This document shows, piece by piece, positions 17,611-25,246 of a DNA stretch of 64,000 nt (the first letter of the stretch is position 1; the number at the start of each line of letters is the position of its first letter). The translations under genes and the position numbers were made by a program. Source of the DNA: Ferruginibacter sp. (GTDB taxonomy: Bacteria; Bacteroidota; Bacteroidia; Chitinophagales; Chitinophagaceae). The notes under the pieces were generated by a model. The model was not told where the DNA came from. It was given only the letters and a program-made list of their open reading frames with translations, and searched no databases. Where the stretch lies: NCBI GenBank assembly GCA_025963635.1, contig JAOQAK010000007.1:1-64000 (forward strand), written 5' to 3'.

Positions 17611-18966
17611 TCAGTTTGCGATGGCTTTGTTCCTTTGAAAATGCATATCAAAGGCGCTGCAGATATTCCTCATAAAAAAGTGGCCCTGCTTTGTTACTTC
17701 TACACCTGCTTTGTCATACTTCACGAGGTCTTCTGCAGCAAAAAGCGCGAGTTCAGGGAAGGTGTATTGTTCCAGCAGGGAAGATTGTTTATCTGTAAAG
17801 GAAGTTTTGCCCTTGCAGCTGATATCCAGTATATTTTTCCGAAAGAGAATGTCCTCTTCATTCAAAATGTAGCCTTTGTTAACTGCCAGGTGGCTGCTAT
17901 TAATGGAGGTGTAATACCCGGATAAAACTTTGTTGTTTTGTGCAAAAGCATTTCCGGTATCACTGATGCCCGAAACTCCCAGGCCGAGTAACAGGCCTGT
18001 ATCCTGGGCAGAATAGCCCATAAAATTTCGATGAAGTTTTCCCTTGTTTCTCGCCTTGTACAAATTGTCATTTGTTAACGCGAAATAATCCATACCGATA
18101 TCATAATAGTCGTTCCGGAGAAGCATTTCTTTGCCGCTTAAATACATGCGGATATTTTTTTCCCCGGCAACCATGTCTGATGCATCGCTTGCTGCTGCGG
18201 CGTCATAAAACGCGGGCGCACGCATATACCTTTGAAAAGCGATTCTGTCCGGCTTCAATGTTAGCACTGCTTCAATGGTGTGCTCAATTGTTTTAATGGT
18301 TTGCCGGGGCAGTCCATACATCAGATCGAAGGTTACAGATGTAAAACCCGTTTCCCTGGCAAGGAGCGCTACATTCCGGATGGTTTCAAAAGATTGCATG
18401 CGGTGAACAGCATGTTGAACTTCCGTGTCAATATCCGGTACACCAAAGCTGATGCGCCGGAAGCCAAGGGAAACCAACATTTCCAGGTGTTTCGGGGTAG
18501 TATTATTTGGGTGGGCTTCAACACTAAATTCATACACGGGGTGAACGATGCTGTTTTTCAAGATCAACAACAATAGCCGGCGCAGGTTTTGGGGCGAAAA
18601 GAAAGTGGGTGTACCACCACCTAAATGGATTTCCCGTATAACCGGTGTTTGCTGCATCAGGTTACGATAGAGTTTCCATTCTTTTTCAATTGCAAGCAGG
18701 TATTCATCTTCTACCTGGTGATTGGAGGTAACTTGTTTTGTGCTACGGCAGTATGTACACGCAGATTCACAAAAAGGTAAATGGATATAAATACTTATTC
18801 CATCCGTATGGTTGTGATTATTAAATTTTTGTTGAAATATAGATGACCAGGTATTAGGCGCAAAGTCATTTTCCCAAAAAGATTCGGTAGGGTAACTGGT
18901 ATATCGGGGTACTGGCTGATTATACTTCTTAACCAATAAGGGGTTAATTTTAGAATCGTCTTCCAT
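17611..18966 (-). CDS. hemN: HemN-like oxygen-independent coproporphyrinogen III dehydrogenase
   Basis: ATG 18966 (MEDDSKINPLL) gives 451 residues that match HemN over its length: PVPRYTSYPTE at the start, the radical SAM core with the cluster motif near 66-75, GGGTPTF, FDLMYGLPRQT and the C-terminal HemN domain with GKLHRNFMGYSAQ and MRNICSAFD. It would convert coproporphyrinogen III to protoporphyrinogen IX without oxygen in the cytoplasm. Two positions differ from E. coli HemN: the motif is C-x3-C-x2-C-R-S, with Ser75 in place of the fourth Cys, and GVPD stands where HemN has GVQD. On the minus strand a TATATTTG box lies just before the ATG. Its neighbours suggest low-oxygen physiology. 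Confidence 0.88.
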   Translation of the reverse strand: MEDDSKINPLLVKKYNQPVPRYTSYPTESFWENDFAPNTWSSIFQQKFNNHNHTDGISIYIHLPFCESACTYCRSTKQVTSNHQVEDEYLLAIEKEWKLYRNLMQQTPVIREIHLGGGTPTFFSPQNLRRLLLLILKNSIVHPVYEFSVEAHPNNTTPKHLEMLVSLGFRRISFGVPDIDTEVQHAVHRMQSFETIRNVALLARETGFTSVTFDLMYGLPRQTIKTIEHTIEAVLTLKPDRIAFQRYMRAPAFYDAAAASDASDMVAGEKNIRMYLSGKEMLLRNDYYDIGMDYFALTNDNLYKARNKGKLHRNFMGYSAQDTGLLLGLGVSGISDTGNAFAQNNKVLSGYYTSINSSHLAVNKGYILNEEDILFRKNILDISCKGKTSFTDKQSSLLEQYTFPELALFAAEDLVKYDKAGVEVTKQGHFFMRNICSAFDMHFQRNKAIAN

Positions 18967-19415
18967 TTTACAAATATAAAAGCGAACAAACCGGCAAAAG
19001 ATGATTTTGATTACACAGAAATACAAGAATGATCATTAAATAAGTCAAAGATTCGAAAGCGGAAGGTTTATTAAATGCCGTTATAACGGGACAAGCGCTT
19101 AAATGAGTGCATTTTGCAGATCGAACTTTTAGCATGATGAAAGGGTAACGCCTGGCAAACAGGAACAGGCAGTTTGTCAATAAAACTCACAAATACTCAT
19201 CACCTTCTTCCAAAGCATAATGATAATACAAAATTCAAGTTCTCCCAAAGGGTGATAATAAACCAACTACCCAAAAGTAAATCAGGCATCAAGCCATCAG
19301 CCATCACCAACAGTGATCGGTGTTTTGTAAATGGATTCTATTGCGGTGAATGCGTCAAGCCGGGCATGTGGAACCGGATTACTTTTCTTCTAAACTTTGC
19401 CTAATTTCGTTAAGT
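18967..19415. other. Divergent intergenic region between hemN-like and Crp/Fnr genes
   Basis: About 450 bp hold the promoters of both genes. A TATATTTG box lies at the hemN end and a TAAACTTTG run about 20 bp before the regulator's ATG. A 10-bp palindrome AATGATCATT is near 19029-19038. None of these matches the TGAC/T-N4-ATCA operator, so self-regulation through that site is not indicated. Confidence 0.4.
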
Positions 19416-19994
19416 ATGCATGAAGTATTTTTTACCAAACTAAGAGAATCTATTACGCTGACTGAAGAAGAGGAAGCAATTTTCAGGACTTACCTGCTGC
19501 CAAAAAAGATACGCAAAAAGCAATATATTTTACAGGAAGGCGATGCGTGCAAATACGCAATTTTTGTTGAAAAGGGACTCCTCAGATCCTATACGGTAAA
19601 CGAAAAGGGCAATGACCAGATCGTGCAGTTTGCCTTGGAAGGATGGTGGATTACTGATATGTACAGCTTCATTACCGGGGAGCCGGCAAGATATAATATC
19701 GATGCGCTTGAAGAGTCTGAACTAGTGCTGATTAGCAATGCGGCCCTCGAGGAACTGCGACAGCGGATACCAAAATTTCTCGAATTTTCTTTCCTGCAGA
19801 TGCGGTCTGCATACATTGCTTTTGAAAAGAGATTGTCTTATATGAATTTAAACACGGAAGAACGCTATAAAAAGATGGTAGAAACCTACCCGGATATTGT
19901 TCAGCGTGTTCCGCAGCATATGATCGCATCTTACCTGGGCCTCACTGCCGAAACTTTAAGTCGTGCAAGAAAACAGATGTCTGCACGCAAATAA
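19416..19994 (+). CDS. Crp/Fnr family transcription regulator
   Basis: ATG 19416 (MHEVFFTKL) gives 192 residues. An N-terminal cyclic-nucleotide-binding-like barrel (about 25-115, with ILQEGD and FVEKGLLRSY) is followed by a dimer helix and a C-terminal HTH with MIASYLGLTAETLSRARKQM. The recognition helix ETLSR matches FNR (ETISR) at the residues that read TTGAT half-sites. The protein has only one Cys, so it cannot hold an FNR-type iron-sulphur cluster and must sense something else. It is encoded just upstream of one FNR-like operator and between the other three, which makes it the best candidate regulator of that set. Confidence 0.92.
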   Translation: MHEVFFTKLRESITLTEEEEAIFRTYLLPKKIRKKQYILQEGDACKYAIFVEKGLLRSYTVNEKGNDQIVQFALEGWWITDMYSFITGEPARYNIDALEESELVLISNAALEELRQRIPKFLEFSFLQMRSAYIAFEKRLSYMNLNTEERYKKMVETYPDIVQRVPQHMIASYLGLTAETLSRARKQMSARK

Positions 19995-20016
19995 ACTTCC
20001 CCACTCTTAGTACGCA

Positions 20017-20083
20017 TTGACTTTTATCAATAAGATTTCTTGTCCAAACTCAATGTTTTTTGATTTGTATAGAATTAATTTTG
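20017..20083 (+). promoter_or_regulatory. FNR-like operator plus TAnnTTTG box for the oxidoreductase gene
   Basis: TTGACTTTTATCAA (20017-20030) is followed 53 bp later by the end of the box TAATTTTG (20076-20083). Flanking bases (GCATTGAC, ATTTCTTG, CTCAATG) are shared with the promoter at 20826-20893. The gap to the start codon (about 100-120 bp) is longer than in the other three. Confidence 0.65.
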
Positions 20084-20179
20084 TTCATCTAAAAAAGTCC
20101 GTCGTGTTGACTACAATAAAGATGCTCCTTTCGAAATAGCTTTCTAAATGGATGTGATCAGTCGTAAATAGTTAACGCA

Positions 20180-20779
20180 ATGGTATTGAAAATTATGGGT
20201 ATGCATGTTAAACAAACCATCCTGGTGATTGGCTCCGGAGCTCAGGGTAAAGCCATTGCTGCTTCCCTGGCAAATGGAAACTATCATGTACTGCTTTCTG
20301 ATAAAGACTTTGCAAAAGCGGAGGCTTTGGTAAACGGTTTAAAACACGACCGGCAGCATTGCGACGTGGAAGCCATGCAGTGTTTTTTTGACAGTGCCTG
20401 GGAATCAGATATGATCCTTCTTGCGCTATGTTTCAGTGAACAAAAGGAAGTGGCAACAACGATAAAAGAAGTAGTGAATCAAAAAATTCTCGTCAGTCTT
20501 GTTGATCCGGGAGCAAGCGAAAAAGGCAATGAGATTAGTGCAGAAAAACAGGCAGGATTGTTGCAGCAATTGCTTCCCAACACAAAAATAGTTCAGCTGG
20601 AAACGGCTGATCCGGGAACAGATCATACAGATTGTAGTAAGCACCTTTCGGGGGTGATCTTATCGGGCAACGACGAGAAAGCACTCGAGATCGTTTCCTC
20701 TATGCTTGCATCTGTGGGTGTTAAATCCCTTCTTACAAAAGCTCTATCCAATGGCGAGGGGGTTGTTAAAACGCTCTGA
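20180..20779 (+). CDS. Rossmann-fold NADP oxidoreductase, F420-dependent-reductase-like
   Basis: The 199-residue protein has a dinucleotide-binding start (LVIGSGAQGKAIA) and the layout of the pfam F420_oxidored/NADPH:F420 reductase-like group, including MILLALCFSEQKEV and a later GASEKGNEIS region. Bacteroidota generally lack F420, so the real substrate is unknown; members of this group often act as small NAD(P)H reductases. ATGs at 20180, 20195 and 20201 are all possible starts, and the last places MHVKQTILVIG at the N-terminus. It has its own FNR-like promoter and is followed by another such promoter before the next YceI gene. Confidence 0.75.
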   Translation: MVLKIMGMHVKQTILVIGSGAQGKAIAASLANGNYHVLLSDKDFAKAEALVNGLKHDRQHCDVEAMQCFFDSAWESDMILLALCFSEQKEVATTIKEVVNQKILVSLVDPGASEKGNEISAEKQAGLLQQLLPNTKIVQLETADPGTDHTDCSKHLSGVILSGNDEKALEIVSSMLASVGVKSLLTKALSNGEGVVKTL

Positions 20780-20825
20780 CAGCCTTTCTATCGTCAACTG
20801 AATTAACCTATATTAATTAAAAGCA

Positions 20826-20893
20826 TTGACATTTATCAATGCAATTTCTTGCTTATCCTCAATGGATAATGGGACGAAGCCATAGTAAATTTG
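20826..20893 (+). promoter_or_regulatory. FNR-like operator plus TAnnTTTG box for the YceI gene at 20943
   Basis: TTGACATTTATCAA (20826-20839) lies inside a longer palindrome (CATTGA/TCAATG). The box TAAATTTG ends at 20893, 54 bp downstream, and the ATG follows 50 bp later. Confidence 0.7.
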
Positions 20894-20942
20894 CATTATC
20901 AATCATCAAAAAATAAATCTTAAAAACTTAAACACAAACATC

Positions 20943-21518
20943 ATGAAAAGGATCAGTATCGTATTACTAATGGCAGCTGTAGTTGCATTTTCATCTTTTA
21001 CTTTATTAGAAACCTGGAAATTAGACAAGGCACATTCCCAGCTCGGTTTTTCAGTAACACATTTAGGCATATCTGATGTATCGGGATACATCAAAAGCTT
21101 TGATGTTACCATTAAAGCTGAAAAGCCGGACTATAGTGATGCAGTTGTTGAACTTACCGGTGACATGGCTTCGATCAATACAGGCATTGAAATGAGAGAC
21201 AATCATTTAAAGGGACCCGATTTTTTTGATGCGGTAAAATACCCGACCATCAATTTTATCAGCACCGGTTTAAAGAGTGCAGGCGCTAACAAATACAAGA
21301 TGACAGGGAATTTAACTTTTCATGGTGTAACCAAGCCAATTACCCTCGATTTATGGTATAGGGGAACTGCCGCTAACCCACAATCCAAGGCTCCGGTAGC
21401 TGGTTTCCAGGTGACCGGCGTTATCAAACGCACTGACTTTGGAATTGCTACGGGTTTTCCTGCTGCAATGCTTGGCGACGATGTTTATATCAAGGCTGAT
21501 GGTGAATTTGGCAAATAA
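20943..21518 (+). CDS. YceI family periplasmic protein
   Basis: This 191-residue protein shows the classical YceI pattern: a signal peptide (to about residue 20), TWKLDKAHSQLGFSVTHLGISDVSGYI, NTGIEMRDNHLKGPDFFD, YPTINFIST, LTFHGVTKPI and a final FGIATGFPAAMLGDDVYI. Members bind long isoprenoid-type ligands in an extended lipocalin barrel. It is the first gene of a run with another YceI gene and a membrane protein, behind an FNR-like promoter. A stem-loop between it and the next gene may reduce downstream transcription. Confidence 0.95.
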   Translation: MKRISIVLLMAAVVAFSSFTLLETWKLDKAHSQLGFSVTHLGISDVSGYIKSFDVTIKAEKPDYSDAVVELTGDMASINTGIEMRDNHLKGPDFFDAVKYPTINFISTGLKSAGANKYKMTGNLTFHGVTKPITLDLWYRGTAANPQSKAPVAGFQVTGVIKRTDFGIATGFPAAMLGDDVYIKADGEFGK

Positions 21519-21525
21519 GTATACC

Positions 21526-21558
21526 GTAAAGGCTGGTACTTTACCGGCCTTTACTTTT
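21526..21558 (+). terminator. Stem-loop after the first plus-strand YceI gene
   Basis: The arms GTAAAGGC (21526-21533) and GCCTTTAC (21547-21554) are exact complements, with further GGTA/TACC pairing inside. A TTTT run follows. It could be a partial terminator between the two YceI genes. Confidence 0.75.
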
Positions 21559-21590
21559 CAAAATTTAGGAAACAAAAAATAAAGAACCCG

Positions 21591-22121
21591 ATGAAAAAAG
21601 CATTTTTCACAATTGTCACTCTTTTTATTCTCACCGCGGTATTTGCATTCTCTTTACCGATCAGCTGGAAGATCGCTGATAAGTACAGCATTAGTTTTTC
21701 CACCAGCGGTGTAAGTGGGATTTTTAAAACTTTCACCGGGAGCCTTGTTTTTGACGAACAAAGTCTTCCTGCTTCAAAGTTTGATGTTAGCATAGATGTT
21801 AACAGTATCAACACCGGCAACGGCATGCAAAACAAACATGCTAAAAGTGCAGAGTGGTTTGATGCCCCTAAATATCCTTCCATTAAATTTACTTCAAAAC
21901 GGATCGTAAAAACGGCAACGGGTTATGCTGCTACAGGTGATTTGCAGGTGCATGGCATTACCAAAGAGGTTACCCTTCCTTTTACATTTAAAAGAAATGG
22001 CAGCGGTGGCGTATTTGAAGGATTTTTTAACATCAACAGAAATGATTTTAAAATCGGTGCGCCGGGTGGCGAAGTTGGTGAAGTGATCAAAGTACTGGTT
22101 TCTGTGCCGGTTGTTAAATAA
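21591..22121 (+). CDS. YceI family periplasmic protein
   Basis: The 176-residue YceI protein has a signal peptide (FFTIVTLFILTAVFA). Family blocks include SWKIADKYSISFSTSGVSGIF, NTGNGMQNKHAKSAEWFDAPKYPSI, LQVHGITKEVTLPF and a final NDFKIGAPGGEVGEVIKVLV. It lies 72 bp after the previous YceI gene, beyond a stem-loop, and 6 bp before a small membrane protein gene, so the latter two are likely one transcript. The two adjacent YceI proteins differ clearly in sequence and may bind different ligands. Confidence 0.94.
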   Translation: MKKAFFTIVTLFILTAVFAFSLPISWKIADKYSISFSTSGVSGIFKTFTGSLVFDEQSLPASKFDVSIDVNSINTGNGMQNKHAKSAEWFDAPKYPSIKFTSKRIVKTATGYAATGDLQVHGITKEVTLPFTFKRNGSGGVFEGFFNINRNDFKIGAPGGEVGEVIKVLVSVPVVK

Positions 22122-22127
22122 AAATAT

Positions 22128-22544
22128 ATGTTTAAAAAATCTCTGTTATTGGGCGCTGTGTCGGGCATATTGGCCGGTGTTGCTTCCCTCATCTATCAAA
22201 AGGTTTACGCAAAATCACTAGGTGTGGATTTTGCCACAGTTGCAAAGCCATTGAGTATAATCATTGTCTCTTTTTTGAGCGGTATCATAGCCGCGGTAGG
22301 ATTTTGGCTATTGAATAAATGGCTAAAAAATAAAGGCGAAATTGTTTTTAATCTTCTCTTTACGATACTCTCCTTCGCCAGTATTGCAGCCGCCTTCGCC
22401 GCCAAACTGCCGTTTGACGTGGATATGCCCGAGTTGTTCCCCGGGTTGGTAGTGCCAATGCATTTCTTTCCGGCACTGGCCTGGTTTACCCTGAAGCCTC
22501 TATTCATTAAAAATTACGAACCTTATAAAAAGGTTTTTCCTTAA
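22128..22544 (+). CDS. Four-helix membrane protein, hypothetical
   Basis: The 138-residue protein has four predicted membrane helices: residues 5-25, 40-62, 75-95 and 105-125. A short amphipathic loop (LLNKWLKNKGEI) lies between helices 2 and 3. I do not recognise a family with confidence. It begins 6 bp after the second plus-strand YceI gene, so it is probably cotranslated and could be its membrane partner. In some bacteria YceI genes sit beside a cytochrome b561-type gene, but the paired His ligands expected for that are not evident here. Confidence 0.7.
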   Translation: MFKKSLLLGAVSGILAGVASLIYQKVYAKSLGVDFATVAKPLSIIIVSFLSGIIAAVGFWLLNKWLKNKGEIVFNLLFTILSFASIAAAFAAKLPFDVDMPELFPGLVVPMHFFPALAWFTLKPLFIKNYEPYKKVFP

Positions 22545-22576
22545 AGTTATTACTTATAAAATTGTGGCGTCAGTAG

Positions 22577-22610
22577 TACAGTTTACACCTCCGGAAAGGC
22601 GTAAACTGTA
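22577..22610. promoter_or_regulatory. 10-bp inverted repeat upstream of the dioxygenase gene
   Basis: TACAGTTTAC (22577-22586) and GTAAACTGTA (22601-22610) are perfect complements with a 14-bp spacer that itself contains CCT/AGG pairing. It ends 31 bp before ATG 22642, so it is either an operator with two half-sites or a 5' leader hairpin. It lacks a T-run and is a poor terminator for the upstream gene. Confidence 0.5.
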
Positions 22611-22641
22611 TTCTTATGTCAATGTTCTAAAAACATTTTAT

Positions 22642-23478
22642 ATGATAAAAGATTTAACAACATTCAACAAGTTTACCGATGACTTAAAAGAACAGGGCCA
22701 TCTTATGCCGGTGTTGTTTATTGGTCACGGTTCACCCATGAACGGAATTGAGGACAATGAGTTTAGCACACGTTGGAAGAAGATGGCCCGTGAAATTCCT
22801 GTCCCCTCGGCGGTATTGGTGATATCGGCGCATTGGTTCAGTAAGGGAACCCGCATTACAGCAATGGATTTTCCTAAAACAATTCATGATTTCGGCGGCT
22901 TTCCAAAAGCACTGTTTGATGTTCAATACAATGCGCCCGGAAATCCGGTACTGGCGCTGGAAACTGCATCACTAATCCATTCGGCGCATGTGGAACCGGA
23001 TCACGACTGGGGGTTGGATCATGGCACCTGGACGGTGGTAAGGCATATGTATCCTGAAGCAAATATTCCGGTATTACAGCTAAGCATAGATTATACAAAG
23101 GCACCTCAATACCATTATGATCTTGCAAAGGAATTGCATTCGCTGCGCAAAAAAGGCGTTTTGATTATAGGAAGCGGTAATATGGTGCACAATCTCGGAA
23201 TGATTGCCTGGGACAAGATGGATGCGCCGGAATACGGGTACGACTGGGCATTACAAGTGAACGAAAAGTTTAAGCAGGCAATAACCGAAGGCAATCACGA
23301 TTCGCTAATACATTATGAAAGTATGGGCAGGGAAGCAAAACTGGCAATTCCGACACCTGAACATTATCTTCCGCTCCTGTACACCGCCGGTCTCAAGGGA
23401 ACCAATGATTCTACTTCATTTTTTAATGACAAAGCTGTCGGTGGTTCTCTTACCATGACTTCTGTAAAATTTGGATAA
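22642..23478 (+). CDS. ygiD: 4,5-DOPA dioxygenase-like extradiol ring-opening enzyme
   Basis: ATG 22642 (MIKDLTTF) gives 278 residues; the frame extends further upstream, but the hairpin there makes that unlikely. The LigB/DODA metal ligands are visible: GHGSPMNGI, then VISAHWFS, DWGLDHGTW and PEHYLP near the C-terminus. GSGNMVHNLG is also typical. Family members open catechol rings (4,5-DOPA in plants; the bacterial substrate is uncertain) using Zn or Fe in the cytoplasm. It stands alone between a YceI-linked gene and an Lrp regulator, with a good terminator after it. Confidence 0.92.
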   Translation: MIKDLTTFNKFTDDLKEQGHLMPVLFIGHGSPMNGIEDNEFSTRWKKMAREIPVPSAVLVISAHWFSKGTRITAMDFPKTIHDFGGFPKALFDVQYNAPGNPVLALETASLIHSAHVEPDHDWGLDHGTWTVVRHMYPEANIPVLQLSIDYTKAPQYHYDLAKELHSLRKKGVLIIGSGNMVHNLGMIAWDKMDAPEYGYDWALQVNEKFKQAITEGNHDSLIHYESMGREAKLAIPTPEHYLPLLYTAGLKGTNDSTSFFNDKAVGGSLTMTSVKFG

Positions 23479-23548
23479 GGGAAGATGACAATCGGCTGTT
23501 AAATTTCAAAGGCTACAGTTTAAACAGCAGATATAACATTTCAACCGT

Positions 23549-23577
23549 TCCCCGTTCTCGCAGCGGGGATTTTTTAT
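23549..23577 (+). terminator. Rho-independent terminator of the dioxygenase gene
   Basis: A TCCCCG/CGGGGA stem with a 9-nt loop (23549-23569) is followed by TTTTTT ATTT. Confidence 0.9.
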
Positions 23578-23704
23578 TTACTTGCGCAAATCCGGTAAAA
23601 CCAGTAGACCTTTAAAATCCTTTTAAATTAACGTTTGTAAGAATTTTTGATATTTTTAGGCATAAAAATTTGAATTTAATTCATAAAATTAATAATTTTA
23701 CAGA

Positions 23705-24184
23705 ATGATAGCAGAGAATGAAATTTTATTGGATAAAGTGGATTATCATATTTTAAGGCTGATGCAGGCAAACGCACGCATATCAAATGCCGAGTTGGCG
23801 CGGGAATTGAATATGGCCCCCTCGGGTGTGTTGGAGCGTGTGAAAAAGCTGGAACAAAAAAAAGTGATATTGCAATATACTACGCGATTGAACCCGGCTC
23901 CGCTTCAGCAAAAACTATTGGCATTTGTATTTATGAAAGTCTCGGATGGCCTTGGAAGTAGCACAACCGGTAAAGAACTTGCTAAAATACCTGAAGTGCA
24001 GGAAGTGCATCATGTAGCCGGCGAAGATTGCTATCTCGTTAAGATACGAACTGCTGATTCCGCTTCTCTTATGGAGCTGATGCGTAACCAGTTTAGCAAG
24101 ATCCCGAATATTCTTTCTACCCGTACCACCATCGTGTTGGAAACAGTGAAAGAACAACAACAATTAATCATTCCAGAAAAATAG
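23705..24184 (+). CDS. Lrp/AsnC family transcription regulator
   Basis: The 159-residue protein has an N-terminal winged HTH (DYHILRLMQANARISNAELA, then MAPSGVLERVKKLE) and a C-terminal RAM ligand-binding domain (LAFVFMKVSDG, EVHHVAGEDCYLVKI). Such proteins respond to amino acids or related small molecules. It lies 3 bp before the EamA exporter gene and should be cotranscribed with it. The usual arrangement is that the regulator controls its partner exporter in response to the exported amino acid. The ligand is not predictable. Confidence 0.94.
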   Translation: MIAENEILLDKVDYHILRLMQANARISNAELARELNMAPSGVLERVKKLEQKKVILQYTTRLNPAPLQQKLLAFVFMKVSDGLGSSTTGKELAKIPEVQEVHHVAGEDCYLVKIRTADSASLMELMRNQFSKIPNILSTRTTIVLETVKEQQQLIIPEK

Positions 24185-24187
24185 TAT

Positions 24188-25225
24188 ATGGATCAGTTCA
24201 ATAGAAAAGCAGCTTCACCCCTGATGGTCATACTGGCTTTTGCAACGGTGTACATTGTATGGGGTTCTACTTATTTTTTTATTCAAAGGGCAATCGTAAG
24301 TTTTCCCCCTTTTTTGTTAGGCGCCCTCCGTTTCCTGATTGCCGGAATAATTATGCTGGGTTGGACTATGCTGAGGGGCGAAAAAGTTTTTATAAAAAAA
24401 GATATTCAGCATGCTATAGTAAGCGGTGTACTGATGTTGTTTGTTGGAACCGGTGCCGTGATATGGGTTGAACAATTTTTGCCAAGTGCAATGGTAGCCA
24501 TCATGATATCGTCCGGACCACTCTGGTTCATTTTACTTGATAAGCCTAAATGGGCGGAAAATTTCAGGAACAGGACCACCATCGGCGGACTGGTACTTGG
24601 TTTTGCCGGTATACTCTTGTTATTTGGGGAAAACATTATCAATGCATTTTCAACTTCCGGCACTCACCCCGAGTTGGGAGGTGTGGCTGTATTAATAATT
24701 GGTTCTATGGCCTGGGCTGCAGGTTCGCTGTATTCAAAATACAAATCCACCACAGGTTCGGTTTCAGTAAATATTGCCTGGCAAATGCTTGCCGCAGGTG
24801 TGGCATTTATTCCGGGTAGTTTTTTGAGGGGTGAAGTACAAAATTTAAATTGGAGCAATATTACTACCGGTTCGTGGCTGTCTGTATGGTACCTTGTTTT
24901 TTTTGGATCCATTGCTGGCTTCAGTGCCTACGTGTGGTTGCTACAGGTGAGGCCGGCAACACAGGTAAGTACACACGCTTATGTAAACCCCGTGGTAGCG
25001 GTTTTGTTGGGAATGTTTTTAGCCGGTGAACATATTTCGCTGCTCCAGGTATTAGGATTAGTTACGATCCTGGGAAGTGTATTGATCATCAATCTGGTTA
25101 AATACCGGAATGCGCAGAATGAAAATAAAAAGGAAAATTCATTACGGATTATACCTGTCTCATCAACCTCTTTAAAAGAATACCCGCAGCCTGCTCCTCA
25201 GCCCGTAGAGGGTTGTGAGGGATAA
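24188..25225 (+). CDS. EamA/DMT family exporter
   Basis: The 345-residue protein contains ten hydrophobic helices arranged as two EamA repeats (about 12-145 and 160-300), with VYIVWGSTYFFI in repeat 1 and HAYVNPVVAVLLGMF in repeat 2, both hallmark segments. The last 40 residues are a hydrophilic Pro/Glu tail. RhtA/YedA-type members export amino acids or metabolites across the inner membrane. Coupling to an Lrp-type regulator (gap 3 bp) supports amino acid efflux. The substrate is inferred only. Confidence 0.92.
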   Translation: MDQFNRKAASPLMVILAFATVYIVWGSTYFFIQRAIVSFPPFLLGALRFLIAGIIMLGWTMLRGEKVFIKKDIQHAIVSGVLMLFVGTGAVIWVEQFLPSAMVAIMISSGPLWFILLDKPKWAENFRNRTTIGGLVLGFAGILLLFGENIINAFSTSGTHPELGGVAVLIIGSMAWAAGSLYSKYKSTTGSVSVNIAWQMLAAGVAFIPGSFLRGEVQNLNWSNITTGSWLSVWYLVFFGSIAGFSAYVWLLQVRPATQVSTHAYVNPVVAVLLGMFLAGEHISLLQVLGLVTILGSVLIINLVKYRNAQNENKKENSLRIIPVSSTSLKEYPQPAPQPVEGCEG

Positions 25226-25246
25226 ATCAACACTCAATGATCTTGT

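Noticed and set aside
19029..19038. AATGATCATT as a fifth FNR-like site before the hemN-like gene
   Set aside because: It has no 4-bp spacer between half-sites and does not fit TGAC/T-N4-ATCA or the 52-54 bp spacing.
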